The notes: a model not told the origin generated them from the letters alone. A stretch of DNA of 44,562 nt from Flavobacteriaceae bacterium (GCA_019634365.1 JAHQVM010000040.1:1-44562); one strand, 5' to 3'. Shown: positions 16,217-25,210, counted from the stretch's first letter. Translations and numbers: made by a program.

Positions 16217-16717
16217 TTAGTTTTTAACGATTTTGAATGTTCTGGATTTGTTGGTGGAATCCTGTACGATTTTAAGTACATAGGTTCCGGTGCTCAACGC
16301 ACTTAGGGAAAGGGTTTCGGCAGTACTACTGGCTTCGATTTCCTCTCGCATTACTTGCTTCCCTTGAATGTCGAAGAGCAATGCTTGAAAAGTTTCACCG
16401 GTCATCTCTTCAAAAGAGATGTTAAGGTAGTTACTTACCGGGTTGGGGTACACTGTGGCATTGGCCTCGATAGAGAAATCCTCTGTACCGAGGGTGATCT
16501 CAACAATGGCACCCAACCAGAATCCTTGTCCCAACGATGGCCCATTTTCGACAGGCCCAATAACGGGCTCTCCCAAAGTAAAGCTCAAGGTGTTGGAAGC
16601 ACCACTAATGGTTGCACCGGAATTGCCCATAACCGTCTGGCTTAAGCTCTGCGCTTGGACCGTCCCTAAAGTAGCTACCATTAAAAGGAGTACATAGATT
16701 GTTTTCATAGTTTTCAT
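16217..16717 (-). CDS. Small T9SS-secreted protein with C-terminal sorting domain
   Basis: 166 residues from the ATG at 16717; another in-frame ATG at 16708 and a further upstream one at 16744 are possible, but 16717 gives a clean signal peptide (MKTMKTIYVLLLMVATLGTVQAQ). The mature part begins SLSQTVMGNSGATISGASNTLSFTLGEPV, a short beta module frequent in Bacteroidota secreted proteins. The C-terminal ~75 residues are a T9SS sorting domain: VYPNPVSNYLNISF, LFDIQGKQV, LSLSALSTGTYVLKIV, KIVKN. It is probably first in a two-gene transcript. Confidence 0.87.
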   Translation of the reverse strand: MKTMKTIYVLLLMVATLGTVQAQSLSQTVMGNSGATISGASNTLSFTLGEPVIGPVENGPSLGQGFWLGAIVEITLGTEDFSIEANATVYPNPVSNYLNISFEEMTGETFQALLFDIQGKQVMREEIEASSTAETLSLSALSTGTYVLKIVQDSTNKSRTFKIVKN

Positions 16718-16763
16718 ATTTAATGTTACGTGTTTAATGATCATTTAACTGAACATGAGTTTC

Positions 16764-16850
16764 GAAATCACAGTGACAAAGATGAGGAGATGAGACAGCA
16801 TCATCAAGAGTTAAAAGGCTAATAATGATGATGTTATGTACTGTGATTTC
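16764..16850. repeat. Nested inverted repeats in a 350-bp divergent intergenic region
   Basis: An 11-bp perfect inverted repeat, GAAATCACAGT (16764-16774) and ACTGTGATTTC (16840-16850), encloses a second one, CATCATCA (16799-16806) and TGATGATG (16826-16833). Between them the minus strand has CATCTTTG (16777-16784), one base off the TAnnTTTG box, about 60 bases before the T9SS gene start. Each outer arm contains TGTGA/TCACA, resembling half-sites for a CRP/FNR-type regulator (inference). The remainder of 16718-17094 is AT-rich and shows no gene. Confidence 0.5.
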
Positions 16851-17094
16851 TACGGAGGTTAACCCTTAATCCAGATGAGGTAATACCGCAGATGCCATAA
16901 GCTGTTTTCTTAATAGAAATAGGGGAAAATCCCCTAGAGAGTGGGTTTTTTTCACCTTTTTGTAGATTGAATGGGGATGTAAATGACTAGAAATCAAATA
17001 AATGTAAGTAAAATTCCAATAGTGTGCAAGATATGTGTCGCTGTTTTTCAGTAATTTAATCCTAATTTTATAGAAAACTAAAACACCATAAATT

Positions 17095-17580
17095 ATGAAA
17101 TCAAAATCCCCTTTAGCAGTTTTATTTCTTGTATTGTTTTGTGCCACCTTTTTCTTCGCCTCCTGTGAAGATCCAGTTAGACCCCCTGCACAGACGCTCA
17201 GTTTCGATCAAGCTCAAGAACTCCAGAATGAATTTGTCGAAACCCGTTCCGCAATTTTGGACACCGCGTTGGGCTTTCAAGATACCCGCGACTTCTGGTT
17301 TTCCCTGGACACCATCAAGAAATATATCGAATATGTGGAGTTCGAGGCTAAAAAAAGAGGCTATGAGGACTTAGGACTTCGTATACACTATGCAGCTTAC
17401 CAAGAACCTCAGGGGAATGATCGCTATCCCTATTCAACGGTACTTATTGTTCCTACCCGTCGTGGTGGAGGCGATGTGATTAAAAGTGGTTTTTTTCCCA
17501 TTTCACAGGACGATGTACCTGCAGACAGCATAGCCCCACTTAATTATGGAACAGGTGGAATTCCACCCAACGATCTTTAA
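17095..17580 (+). CDS. Hypothetical lipoprotein upstream of a two-component system
   Basis: The 161-residue protein has a lipoprotein signal ending FFASC (Cys24). After that come FDQAQELQNEFVETRSAILD, then FWFSLDTIKKYIEYVEFEAKKRGY, then LRIHYAAYQEP and STVLIVPTRR. The pattern suggests an alpha/beta domain, but I do not recognise a family with known function. It is 30 bases upstream of the 7TM protein and on the same strand as the kinase and regulator. It could be a periplasmic ligand-binding or accessory component of that signalling set (inference from position). Confidence 0.82.
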   Translation: MKSKSPLAVLFLVLFCATFFFASCEDPVRPPAQTLSFDQAQELQNEFVETRSAILDTALGFQDTRDFWFSLDTIKKYIEYVEFEAKKRGYEDLGLRIHYAAYQEPQGNDRYPYSTVLIVPTRRGGGDVIKSGFFPISQDDVPADSIAPLNYGTGGIPPNDL

Positions 17581-17610
17581 TATATGATACAACGGTAGGT
17601 AACGAGAGTA

Positions 17611-18237
17611 ATGTACATTTTTCCAATCATACAATTAATAGCAGCCGTTGTAGGGATATGGAATTATAAGAAATTGACATTACTTAGGGAAAAGCTCTTT
17701 TTGGCCTTCCTATGTTTTACGTGCTTGGTCGAAACCGGTAACCTCATTTCTATGAACTTGAATGGTCAGGGATTAGGGATACTTCATAACCTCTACTCTG
17801 TAGTGAGTTTTGTGTTCTATTTTTACTGGTTTTATAGAGAATTAACACGTCCCACGCCCAAGGCTATTACCTTGGTTTTTACCACCGCATTCTTACTATT
17901 CACCCTGCTGGCCTATACCTTACCCGAAACATGGGGCGGCAGGGGAATAGCATTTTTTACTGGAGCCATCGGAATCATGGTACTCACCTTTTTCCATTTC
18001 TACCAGTTGCTCAATAGTGATGAAGTATTGGCCATAAAACACAAACTGAGTTTTTGGGTCTCCACGGCCCTCTTACTCTTTTATATGGGTATATTGCCCA
18101 CAATACTAATGGCCAATTATTTGGATATAGAAGATTCTACCCGTAGGATCATCTTAATTTGTTTGAACTTGATTTTGTACGGCTGTTATAGCATAGGATT
18201 TATATGGATGAAAAAGAAGTCCAGTCGTTCCTCATAA
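17611..18237 (+). CDS. Seven-helix membrane protein, probable sensor partner of the histidine kinase
   Basis: The 208-residue protein is almost entirely membrane helices, about seven by eye (near residues 1-17, 29-48, 58-75, 83-103, 110-130, 145-165 and 178-198), with a basic cytoplasmic end (WMKKKSSRSS). It resembles the 7TM sensory modules that are fused to histidine kinases in other bacteria, but here it is a separate gene. The kinase gene starts inside its last 34 bases, so translation is coupled. A split receptor/kinase is the simplest reading; ligand unknown. Confidence 0.8.
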   Translation: MYIFPIIQLIAAVVGIWNYKKLTLLREKLFLAFLCFTCLVETGNLISMNLNGQGLGILHNLYSVVSFVFYFYWFYRELTRPTPKAITLVFTTAFLLFTLLAYTLPETWGGRGIAFFTGAIGIMVLTFFHFYQLLNSDEVLAIKHKLSFWVSTALLLFYMGILPTILMANYLDIEDSTRRIILICLNLILYGCYSIGFIWMKKKSSRSS

Positions 18238-18974
18238 TATTTTCGGTGGTTGCCTTTTTTTTGGCACTCACAGTGATCCTACTTTTCGTTATCTTTCAGA
18301 AGAGAAAGAACAAACTTTTAAGGGAACAACAGGAAGCAGAGAATCGATTTAAGGAAGAGATTATAGAAACCCAAGTAGAAATTCGTGAAGAAACCCTGCG
18401 CAATATCAGTTGGGAATTGCACGATAACATTGGGCAAATGCTTACGCTTGCCAAAATACAATTGCAGAATGCAGACGATCTGCCCCCTAGCGTTGTGGAA
18501 GCTTCAGAAACCATTGGTAAAAGCCTTACCGAACTCAGGAGCTTGTCGAAATTGATCAACCCAGATACCTTTAAAAGCCTTTCTTTGGTAGAGGCCCTAA
18601 AGTTGGAGATCGAACGCTTTAATAGGATGCAGTATTTGGGTGCCAGCCTTACTTTTTCGAAAGAAACCTTCGAATTGGATCACAAGGTTGAGGTCATTTT
18701 TTTCCGCATCCTACAGGAGTTCTTTACCAATACCATTAAGCACTCCAAGGCTTCACGGCTGGAAGTTGATGTTACCTACGAAGGTGATGTATTAAAAATA
18801 AATGCCAAGGACAACGGAATCGGGTTCGATATGTCCCTGTTAGATTCCAAAAAAGGAATTGGGCTTATGAATATTAAAAGCAGGGCCCAACTCGTAAAAG
18901 CAAATGTTGAGATTGTATCCCAAGAAGGGGAGGGGACACAATTAAACCTAACGTATAAAAACCAAACCGTATGA
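18204..18974 (+). CDS. NarL-type sensor histidine kinase (HisKA_3)
   Basis: The 256-residue protein has one N-terminal membrane helix (residues 9-31), a charged coiled-coil linker (33-65), the HisKA_3 dimerisation domain with NISWELHDNIGQ (phosphoacceptor His73), and a HATPase domain with the N box FFTNTIKHSK, the G1 box DNGIGFD and the G2 box KKGIGLMNI. It has no periplasmic sensing domain of its own, so input probably comes from the overlapping 7TM gene. It should phosphorylate the regulator whose start codon overlaps its stop (ATGA at 18971-18974). Confidence 0.93.
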   Translation: MDEKEVQSFLIIFSVVAFFLALTVILLFVIFQKRKNKLLREQQEAENRFKEEIIETQVEIREETLRNISWELHDNIGQMLTLAKIQLQNADDLPPSVVEASETIGKSLTELRSLSKLINPDTFKSLSLVEALKLEIERFNRMQYLGASLTFSKETFELDHKVEVIFFRILQEFFTNTIKHSKASRLEVDVTYEGDVLKINAKDNGIGFDMSLLDSKKGIGLMNIKSRAQLVKANVEIVSQEGEGTQLNLTYKNQTV

Positions 18975-19612
18975 GTTATTCTGTAGTAGTTGTAGACGAC
19001 CATAATTTATTGTCCCAGGCCATTGGTGGTTTGGTAGAAGGTTTCGAGCAGTTTCAGGTGTTGTATACCTGTAAGAACGGACAGGAGTTATTGGACAAGT
19101 TCCGTAACCCCAAAAACATCCCCGACATTGTCCTTATGGATGTAAACATGCCTATTTTAAATGGTATAGAAACCACAGCCCATCTGTATGAGCACTTTCC
19201 CCATGTAAAAGTATTGGCACTCTCTATTGAAGAAGATGAAACGACCATTTTAAAGATGCTGCGTGCCGGAGCTAAAGGGTACCTCATGAAGGATGTAAAG
19301 AAGTTCGAATTGCAACAGGCCCTATTGGAAGTAATGGAAAAAGGCTTTCACCATACCAATACGGTGACCAAGGTCTTGGTCGATTCCCTTTCCGGAAAAG
19401 AATCCTCGCCACAGAGTATCCTAAAGGAACGGGAGATCGAATTCATTAAACTGGCCTGTACCGAAATGACCTATAAGGAAATTGCAGATGTCATGTTCCT
19501 AAGCCCCAAAACCATTGAGGGCTATCGAAATGCCATTTTCGAAAAACTGAACCTCCGTAATCGAACTGGTTTGGTGATCTATGCGATTAAGAACAAGATT
19601 TTTGTTCCGTAA
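18971..19612 (+). CDS. LuxR/NarL-type response regulator
   Basis: The 213-residue protein has a receiver domain with the acidic pair Asp9/Asp10 in VVVVDDH, phosphoacceptor Asp57 in IVLMDVNMPILNG, and the switch Lys in GYLMKDVKK. A C-terminal LuxR-type HTH follows: LKEREIEFIKLACTEMTYKEIADVMFLSPKTIEGYRNAIFEKL is split here as LKEREIEFIKLAC, TYKEIADVMFLSPKTIEGYR and IFEKLNLRNR. It is the cognate partner of the upstream kinase. The next gene downstream is the LRR surface protein, which could be a target; no binding site was identified. Confidence 0.94.
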   Translation: MSYSVVVVDDHNLLSQAIGGLVEGFEQFQVLYTCKNGQELLDKFRNPKNIPDIVLMDVNMPILNGIETTAHLYEHFPHVKVLALSIEEDETTILKMLRAGAKGYLMKDVKKFELQQALLEVMEKGFHHTNTVTKVLVDSLSGKESSPQSILKEREIEFIKLACTEMTYKEIADVMFLSPKTIEGYRNAIFEKLNLRNRTGLVIYAIKNKIFVP

Positions 19613-19671
19613 TAAAAGCAAATACTTATTCATTGCTTCCCAAAACATCTTCAATACCCATTAAGATGAGT

Positions 19672-19694
19672 GAATATCTATTGTCAAGATATTC
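19672..19694. promoter_or_regulatory. Perfect 8-bp hairpin between response regulator and LRR gene
   Basis: GAATATCT (19672-19679) and AGATATTC (19687-19694) form an 8-bp stem with a 7-base loop. There is no T run after it, so an operator or mRNA structure is as likely as a terminator. It lies 60 bases upstream of the LRR gene's -7 box. Confidence 0.35.
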
Positions 19695-19753
19695 GGATAT
19701 ACAAAATCTTGGGGCGAATATGAATTTTGTGTGCTTTCTATGAAGGATGTTTG

Positions 19754-19761
19754 TACATTTG
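19754..19761 (+). promoter_or_regulatory. Putative -7 box (TACATTTG) for the LRR protein
   Basis: TACATTTG is a full TAnnTTTG match ending 16 bases before the ATG at 19778. A TTTG at 19726-19729 could be the -33 element, but the 24-base spacing is longer than usual. The box supports ATG 19778 over the earlier in-frame GTG at 19727. Confidence 0.5.
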
Positions 19762-19777
19762 GTTAAAACCAAGTGAA

Positions 19778-22495
19778 ATGGCCAGACTATTACTATTGTT
19801 TACGCTCTTATTAACCTGTGGTATTACCTATGCTCAAATCGTTCCCATACCTGATGCCAATTTTAAAGATGCCCTCGTAAACCACGACCCTGTTATTGAT
19901 ACCAATCAAGATGGGGAAATACAAGAAATCGAAGCTTTGTCCACAAATACCATGCAGGTAATTGCGAAGAATATTAGCGACATGTCTGGAATAGAGTATT
20001 TCGAGAATCTCCAACAACTCAATTTCACGGCAAATTCTGTTTCGTCTATAGACCTTTCCAATCAAGTAATATTGGAAAGCCTTTCGGCATCCAGTAATGA
20101 TTTATCCGCAATTGATCTAAGCAATAACACCAATTTGGATTTTATCAATTTGTCTTTTAACGATTTAACAGCAATTGATTTAAGTCAGAATGTAAACGTG
20201 GTTTTTCTCGATATATCTTTGAACAATCTTTCAAGCATTGACGTGAGTTCGCTTACTATGCTGGAAAACTTTCAAATTGCAGGTAACAACCTGTCCGATA
20301 TCGATGTGAGTAATAATAGCCAATTATGGGAATTTAGGGTGACGGAGAATCCATTAAGTAGTTTAGATGTATCTAATAATGCAGCGCTGCAGCGTCTGTA
20401 TGTAGCGGCTACTTTACTCACCGATCTCGATGTAAGCCAGAATCCATTGCTGGAATACCTAACGTTAACCGCAACACCAATTTCTTCAATTGACGTATCG
20501 AATAACCCTGAATTGTTGGTTCTAAATTTGAGGGATAGTGATGTTAGTAGTGTAGATGTAAGTTTGGCACCCGATCTTGTTGTCCTAGAAATATCTGAAA
20601 GCAGTATTTCGTCAGTTAATACTACAAATAATCCGCTGCTAGAATATCTAAATGTGTCAAATTCAAATATCGGGACATTAGATCTTTCCAATAATACGAA
20701 CCTTAAGGTGCTTAACATGAACAACTTAGGAATGGATGACTTGGATTTGTCCAATAATTTGGATTTGGAGATGCTATTCATGGATGGCAACCTATTTACA
20801 AGTTTTGATTTTTCAAACTTGAGCATGCTCAAAGCCATTAGTGCTTTTAGAACACCATTACAGCAAATGGATGTGAGTTCCAATCCTAATCTTTGTTCGG
20901 TTAAAGCCGGTTCAATCAATACTGAATACATTAATCTTCAGAACGGGAACAATGCTATTTTGATCCCTTCTGCACCATGCTCTGTATCATTTTCTATCCC
21001 CTTCACTATATCAGTAGGATCTGGCGCAGTGGTTTCAACTACCTATAGTACCGATCTTGATTTTATCTGTGTGGATGACATTGATTTTGCGGTTGATAAT
21101 TTTACCGTTCCTGCCATTGCCACTTTAATAGACGATTGTAGTATTGCTGGTCAGGGATTGAATATGATTCAAGGAACCGTAACCTATGACGACGAAAGCG
21201 ATGGTTGTGATGGCAGTGATATGGGACTCCCTCAACTGCTCATTCAAACCACAGATGGCACCAATTATTTTGCAAGTTTTACTTCAGATTTGGGAGCATA
21301 CAACCTCAATGTGTCCGAAGCGACTTATACAACAACCGTAGTGGGGATCCCTTCCTATTTCGATATTACTCCACCTTCGGCCGAAGATACCTTTGTAGGT
21401 TTTGGTCAATCTACCGTTTCAGATTTCTGTATTTCACCCAATGCTACGGTGAATGACTTAACGGTAAGTTTAAATGCCTTAATACCTGCCCGGCCCGGTT
21501 TTGAAGCAACCTATAATTTGGTCTATGAAAATGTGGGGAGTACCGAATTGACTACTTCCATAACTCTAGAGTTTGACGATAGCCGCATTTCCTTTGCAAC
21601 ATCTACACCCGCGCCTAGCTCCCAAAGTGGCAATACCCTCACTTGGGAGGTAGGGACCACAGTACCATTTTCTAATGGAACCATCCCTATTACTTTCGAT
21701 GTAGCGACACCTCCCACCAACCAAAGCGGAGACATTTTAGAATTTACCGCAATGGTAGATCCAATAGCTGGAGATGCCACTCCAGATAACAATACCTTTA
21801 GTCTGAATCAAGTGGTGGTGAATTCCTTCGATCCCAATGATAAGTTGGTGCAGCAAGGTCCGCAGGTATTGATAGAAAATGCAGCGGACTATTTAAACTA
21901 TACCGTGAGGTTTCAGAATATTGGAGATGCCGATGCGATCAACGTGCGTATTTTGGATGAATTGGATGAAAAATTGGATTTTAGTAGTATCAAGATTCTC
22001 GAAGCTAGCCATAATATGAGTACTCAGTTGGTAAACGGAAGGCTGGATTTCAACTTCGAAAACATCAATCTACCTCCACAAACCCAAGATGAAGCAGGAA
22101 GTCAAGGGTACGTTAGTTTTAAGGTAAAGCCGTTACCGGGAATTGTATTGGGTGATATCATAGCGAATACTGCCAGCATATATTTCGATTTTAACGCACC
22201 AATTATCACCAATACTGTGACTACAGAATATGTAGATGAATTATCTGTTGACGATCTAAATGCCATTAGTGCGTTATTATATCCCAATCCCTCAAGGAAT
22301 AGTTTCACGGTTGTTTCCGATAATGTCATTAAAGAACTGAAGATATACACGATCTTGCGGCAGCCCATGAAGAGTGTACTTGTGGAAGGAACCAATGCTA
22401 CCATCGATATTTCTCATCTAAGAACCGGGATTTATTTTGTAAAAGCACATTTCGAAGGAGGTGCGGAGAAAATATTTCGAGTGATAAAGGAATAG
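19778..22495 (+). CDS. Large leucine-rich-repeat surface protein with T9SS sorting domain
   Basis: 905 residues from ATG 19778, with a signal peptide ending TYAQ (residue 20). Residues 41-52 (DTNQDGEIQEIE) form a perfect EF-hand-type calcium loop. From about 75 to 375 there are roughly fourteen 21-residue LRRs of the form LxxLxxSxNxLSSIDVSNNxx. A beta-rich middle follows, including VTYDDESDGCDGSD, a CARDB/DUF11-like segment (YNLVYENVGSTEL) and a conserved module from SFDPNDK to SIYFDFNAPIITN (often called DUF7619). The C-terminus is a T9SS type A sorting domain (LYPNPSRNSF, LRTGIYFVKA, IFRVIKE). Such proteins are usually adhesins or surface-binding proteins. Confidence 0.93.
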   Translation: MARLLLLFTLLLTCGITYAQIVPIPDANFKDALVNHDPVIDTNQDGEIQEIEALSTNTMQVIAKNISDMSGIEYFENLQQLNFTANSVSSIDLSNQVILESLSASSNDLSAIDLSNNTNLDFINLSFNDLTAIDLSQNVNVVFLDISLNNLSSIDVSSLTMLENFQIAGNNLSDIDVSNNSQLWEFRVTENPLSSLDVSNNAALQRLYVAATLLTDLDVSQNPLLEYLTLTATPISSIDVSNNPELLVLNLRDSDVSSVDVSLAPDLVVLEISESSISSVNTTNNPLLEYLNVSNSNIGTLDLSNNTNLKVLNMNNLGMDDLDLSNNLDLEMLFMDGNLFTSFDFSNLSMLKAISAFRTPLQQMDVSSNPNLCSVKAGSINTEYINLQNGNNAILIPSAPCSVSFSIPFTISVGSGAVVSTTYSTDLDFICVDDIDFAVDNFTVPAIATLIDDCSIAGQGLNMIQGTVTYDDESDGCDGSDMGLPQLLIQTTDGTNYFASFTSDLGAYNLNVSEATYTTTVVGIPSYFDITPPSAEDTFVGFGQSTVSDFCISPNATVNDLTVSLNALIPARPGFEATYNLVYENVGSTELTTSITLEFDDSRISFATSTPAPSSQSGNTLTWEVGTTVPFSNGTIPITFDVATPPTNQSGDILEFTAMVDPIAGDATPDNNTFSLNQVVVNSFDPNDKLVQQGPQVLIENAADYLNYTVRFQNIGDADAINVRILDELDEKLDFSSIKILEASHNMSTQLVNGRLDFNFENINLPPQTQDEAGSQGYVSFKVKPLPGIVLGDIIANTASIYFDFNAPIITNTVTTEYVDELSVDDLNAISALLYPNPSRNSFTVVSDNVIKELKIYTILRQPMKSVLVEGTNATIDISHLRTGIYFVKAHFEGGAEKIFRVIKE

Positions 22496-22592
22496 ATGCT
22501 TTAAAAAGATTACAAACCCCACCCCAAAACACACTAACAGATAGAAAGCCCCGGAGGTAACACTTGCGTAACCCACGGACAGGCACTTTATG

Positions 22593-22600
22593 TATCTTTG
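22593..22600 (+). promoter_or_regulatory. Putative -7 box (TATCTTTG) for the TapB-like gene
   Basis: TATCTTTG matches TAnnTTTG and lies 31 bases before the ATG at 22632. A TTG at 22564-22566 is 26 bases upstream, longer than the usual spacing. Its position argues that the earlier in-frame TTG near 22590 is not the start. Confidence 0.55.
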
Positions 22601-22631
22601 CAATGCATCTAACCCGTTAAATATCAATAAA

Positions 22632-23327
22632 ATGAAAAAATTGACCCTTCTTTTAATCCTAGTATCGCTACCCCTTGCCAGTTTTTCCCAATCCGATTGC
22701 AAACCCTACCTTCCCATAGACGAAGGCACCCAATGGGAAATGACAAATTACAATGCCAAAGGCAAGCAACAGGGCAAACAGCAATATGAATTATTAAGCA
22801 AAGAAATCAACGGAGATGAAATCCTCTTTACCGTGCAGACCAAATCCTTCGATAAAAAGGGAAAAGAATTGCTTACCAATACCTTTCAAGCGAAATGTGT
22901 AGGAGGAAACTTCGAGTTCGACATGGCCATGAAAATGGATCCAACCGTAATGGGACCATATCAAAACATGGATGTTGAAGTAGACGCTTCCAAATTGGAA
23001 ATCCCGGATATGGATGCTACGGCTGGTACGGAGTTAGATGATGCAACGCTGCGCGTTACCGCAAGTGGAGGAGGCCCATTAAACCTAAACCTTACCATTG
23101 ATGTTTCCAATCGTAAAGTAGAAGGACGGGAAACCATCACCACTCCAGCAGGGGATTTCGACAGCATTATACTTACCCAAGAAGTAAGTACCAAGGTATT
23201 GGTGAATGTGCGTGGAAAGAACAAGGAATGGTATTCCCCTAATTTGGGTGTTGTACGGACCGAATCCTATAACAAAAAAGGAAAGCTATTGGGGTATAGC
23301 GAAGTGACCAGTATAATCCGGAAGTGA
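22632..23327 (+). CDS. TapB/DUF3108-like secreted protein
   Basis: 231 residues from ATG 22632, with a signal peptide (MKKLTLLLILVSLPLASFSQ). The mature protein starts SDCKPYLPIDEGTQWEMTNYN, continues KGKQQGKQQYELLSKE, DEILFTVQTKSFDKKGKEL, and ends with TTPAGDFDSIILTQEVSTKV, EWYSPNLGVVRTESYNKKGKLLGYSEV. This looks like the beta-sheet fold of DUF3108/TapB-like Bacteroidota proteins, where the YPLxEGTxWEM start and WYSPxxGVVR end recur. Function is not known to me; a periplasmic or outer-membrane lipid-binding role is speculation. It is a single gene, followed by a convergent regulator. Confidence 0.78.
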   Translation: MKKLTLLLILVSLPLASFSQSDCKPYLPIDEGTQWEMTNYNAKGKQQGKQQYELLSKEINGDEILFTVQTKSFDKKGKELLTNTFQAKCVGGNFEFDMAMKMDPTVMGPYQNMDVEVDASKLEIPDMDATAGTELDDATLRVTASGGGPLNLNLTIDVSNRKVEGRETITTPAGDFDSIILTQEVSTKVLVNVRGKNKEWYSPNLGVVRTESYNKKGKLLGYSEVTSIIRK

Positions 23328-23463
23328 GCATGTATATCGATTAAAGAAGAATTTAATTGAAGTCTTTTCGCCAAAAGAGTTCAATGACGCAAAGTAGTTT
23401 ACATTGTAAAGTATTGTTGCCTTCCTTTGATTTATATTTTAATATTACTTACATTCAAAATAA

Positions 23464-24636
23464 TTAATCATGGGTTTGCAAGGTTTTACCCGATAAAGCC
23501 TTAGTTTTAAACTCTGTGGGAGTACAACCGGTTTTGTTTTTAAAGTGTTGATTAAAGGTTGCCTTCGACTTAAACCCACTATCAAATGCAATGTGAATAA
23601 TTTTGTAATCAGGATTTTTCTTCAGCAACCTTTTAGCGTATTCTATACGATGGCTATTTATAAAATCCTGAAAACTCTTGCCATAAATGGTGTTAATAAC
23701 CTGCGAAATGATATAGGGCTTTGAATCAAATTTTCCAGCAAAGGAAGCCAAGGTTAGCTCCGGCTCTAAAAAAACCTTATCCTTCTCAATAACTTTATTA
23801 ATATCCATGTTAATTGCCTGGATTCTATCCTTGCTCAGTTTCAGGGTTCCGTATTTAGGTGTTTCCCGAGTGATGGTTTTGGGATTTATTGCCGTTTTAT
23901 CCTCCCTTAATTCATCGATCTTAATTTTAAGATTACGTATTCCGAAAACAAAAGTTAGAAGCAAAATACATAGGGGGGACAATAATTCAAAATTGATTCC
24001 AGGGTTAAATTTAACGCTTGTAAGAGTTAAAATTACAACAGTTGGAAAACAAATAAGCAAAAACCACCATGTAACAAGTTGGCGTTGCCACTGGGCATTC
24101 AATTGATTTACTACTTTCAGGTCTTTTCCGTTATCGGTTCGATGCCTTCTAAGGAATAGAAATGAGTGGGTATATACAATGAAATTTAGGATGATCATTG
24201 AAATGATATAAATAATTCCGCTTGCTCCCATAACGCGCTCATCTTTTTTATTTAATTCAAGTAAGTGAGCAATGAATTTTTCATCCCAAGGAAACCTTAT
24301 TCCTACATAAAGCATGTAGATGGTATATAGAACAAAAGGCAAAAGGATCACATAAGTTTGCCATACCCAAATGCGTTTTCTAAGTATGGCGCGTACAAAA
24401 ATGTAGAGAAACGCTGCGTCAAGAAAATAAAGAGGTTGGTTAATTAAAATGATACGAGGAAAGGCCATGATAACTTCATCCATCATGCCTAAAACTGCGA
24501 TAATCCCCCTTAGCATAAGCAGCAGTAAATACCAGAAAAGAATTCTTTCCGATTTTAGCTGTGACTTAAGATTGTGGAATACGGAAATAAGTACGAGCCC
24601 CAGAACAACTTGAGAAATGGTAAGAGCAATGTGCAT
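23464..24636 (-). CDS. Membrane-bound AraC-family transcriptional regulator
   Basis: The 390-residue protein has about seven or eight membrane helices in residues 1-235, then a cytoplasmic linker, then an AraC-type DNA-binding domain from about 285: FAGKFDSKPYIISQVINTIYGKSFQDFINSH is divided as FAGKFDSKPYIISQVIN and SFQDFINSHRIEYAKRLL, followed by IIHIAFDSGFKSKATFNQHFK and GCTPTEFKTK. This 7TM-plus-AraC design is common in Flavobacteriia and lets a membrane signal control transcription directly. Its target is unknown. It stands alone, with an 800-bp gene-free region upstream. Confidence 0.9.
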   Translation of the reverse strand: MHIALTISQVVLGLVLISVFHNLKSQLKSERILFWYLLLLMLRGIIAVLGMMDEVIMAFPRIILINQPLYFLDAAFLYIFVRAILRKRIWVWQTYVILLPFVLYTIYMLYVGIRFPWDEKFIAHLLELNKKDERVMGASGIIYIISMIILNFIVYTHSFLFLRRHRTDNGKDLKVVNQLNAQWQRQLVTWWFLLICFPTVVILTLTSVKFNPGINFELLSPLCILLLTFVFGIRNLKIKIDELREDKTAINPKTITRETPKYGTLKLSKDRIQAINMDINKVIEKDKVFLEPELTLASFAGKFDSKPYIISQVINTIYGKSFQDFINSHRIEYAKRLLKKNPDYKIIHIAFDSGFKSKATFNQHFKNKTGCTPTEFKTKALSGKTLQTHD

Positions 24637-25024
24637 TCCAATAATTTTTTGAAAGGTAATTTATAAACAATAAGGGACATATTTGCCAATAATATATTGA
24701 ATCTTCAATAAAGAAGTCCAAAATTACAATCTCACACCTGCTTTTTCAAGTTCAAAGGCAATTATCCATTAGTATTGCAAAACAATTAGTTGTGATAACT
24801 AAAAATGTTATTTGACATACCTAAACCAATTGCTAGTAACCATTAGTTTACCGCAAACATAACAGTAGTATGAACCTAACCATAACCTGATATATGAGCT
24901 GATAACAAACCTTGCTGTGTAGAATGTCAATTATGGATTATTGAGAGAACCTTTTTTAAAAGATGTGCTCCAAAATAAATTGTAGAATGAATACTTGAAA
25001 AATGATTTATCCACGTCCCCATCG

Positions 25025-25068
25025 AACAAGATTTGAAAAAATCATTCGATTCATCTTGTTGCTTTTTT
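25025..25068 (+). terminator. Orphan terminator-like hairpin 1
   Basis: AACAAGAT (25025-25032) and ATCTTGTT (25053-25060) form a perfect 8-bp stem with a 20-base loop, followed by GC and six T residues. No coding gene precedes it on this strand. Confidence 0.5.
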
Positions 25069-25179
25069 CCGACCACCTAGAAAATACAGGTGATTGCGAT
25101 AACAGGAAAATGCATTAGGATGTTCCAGTGTTGATCAATTTAGTGCTAGTAGATGGTTTTTCTATTAGTGATTTGGCTG

Positions 25180-25210
25180 AAAACCCCTGTGGGAGCTGGG
25201 GTTTTCTTTT
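25180..25210 (+). terminator. Orphan terminator-like hairpin 2
   Basis: AAAACCCC (25180-25187) and GGGGTTTT (25198-25205) form an 8-bp perfect stem with a 10-base loop, followed by CTTTTC. It lies 112 bases after the first orphan hairpin, making the interval a candidate small RNA. Confidence 0.55.

Noticed and set aside
20272-20931. A 219-codon minus-strand open frame inside the LRR protein gene
   Set aside because: It mirrors the LRR repeats in the reverse direction; the Ser/Leu-rich sequence is what antisense to DVSNN repeats would give.
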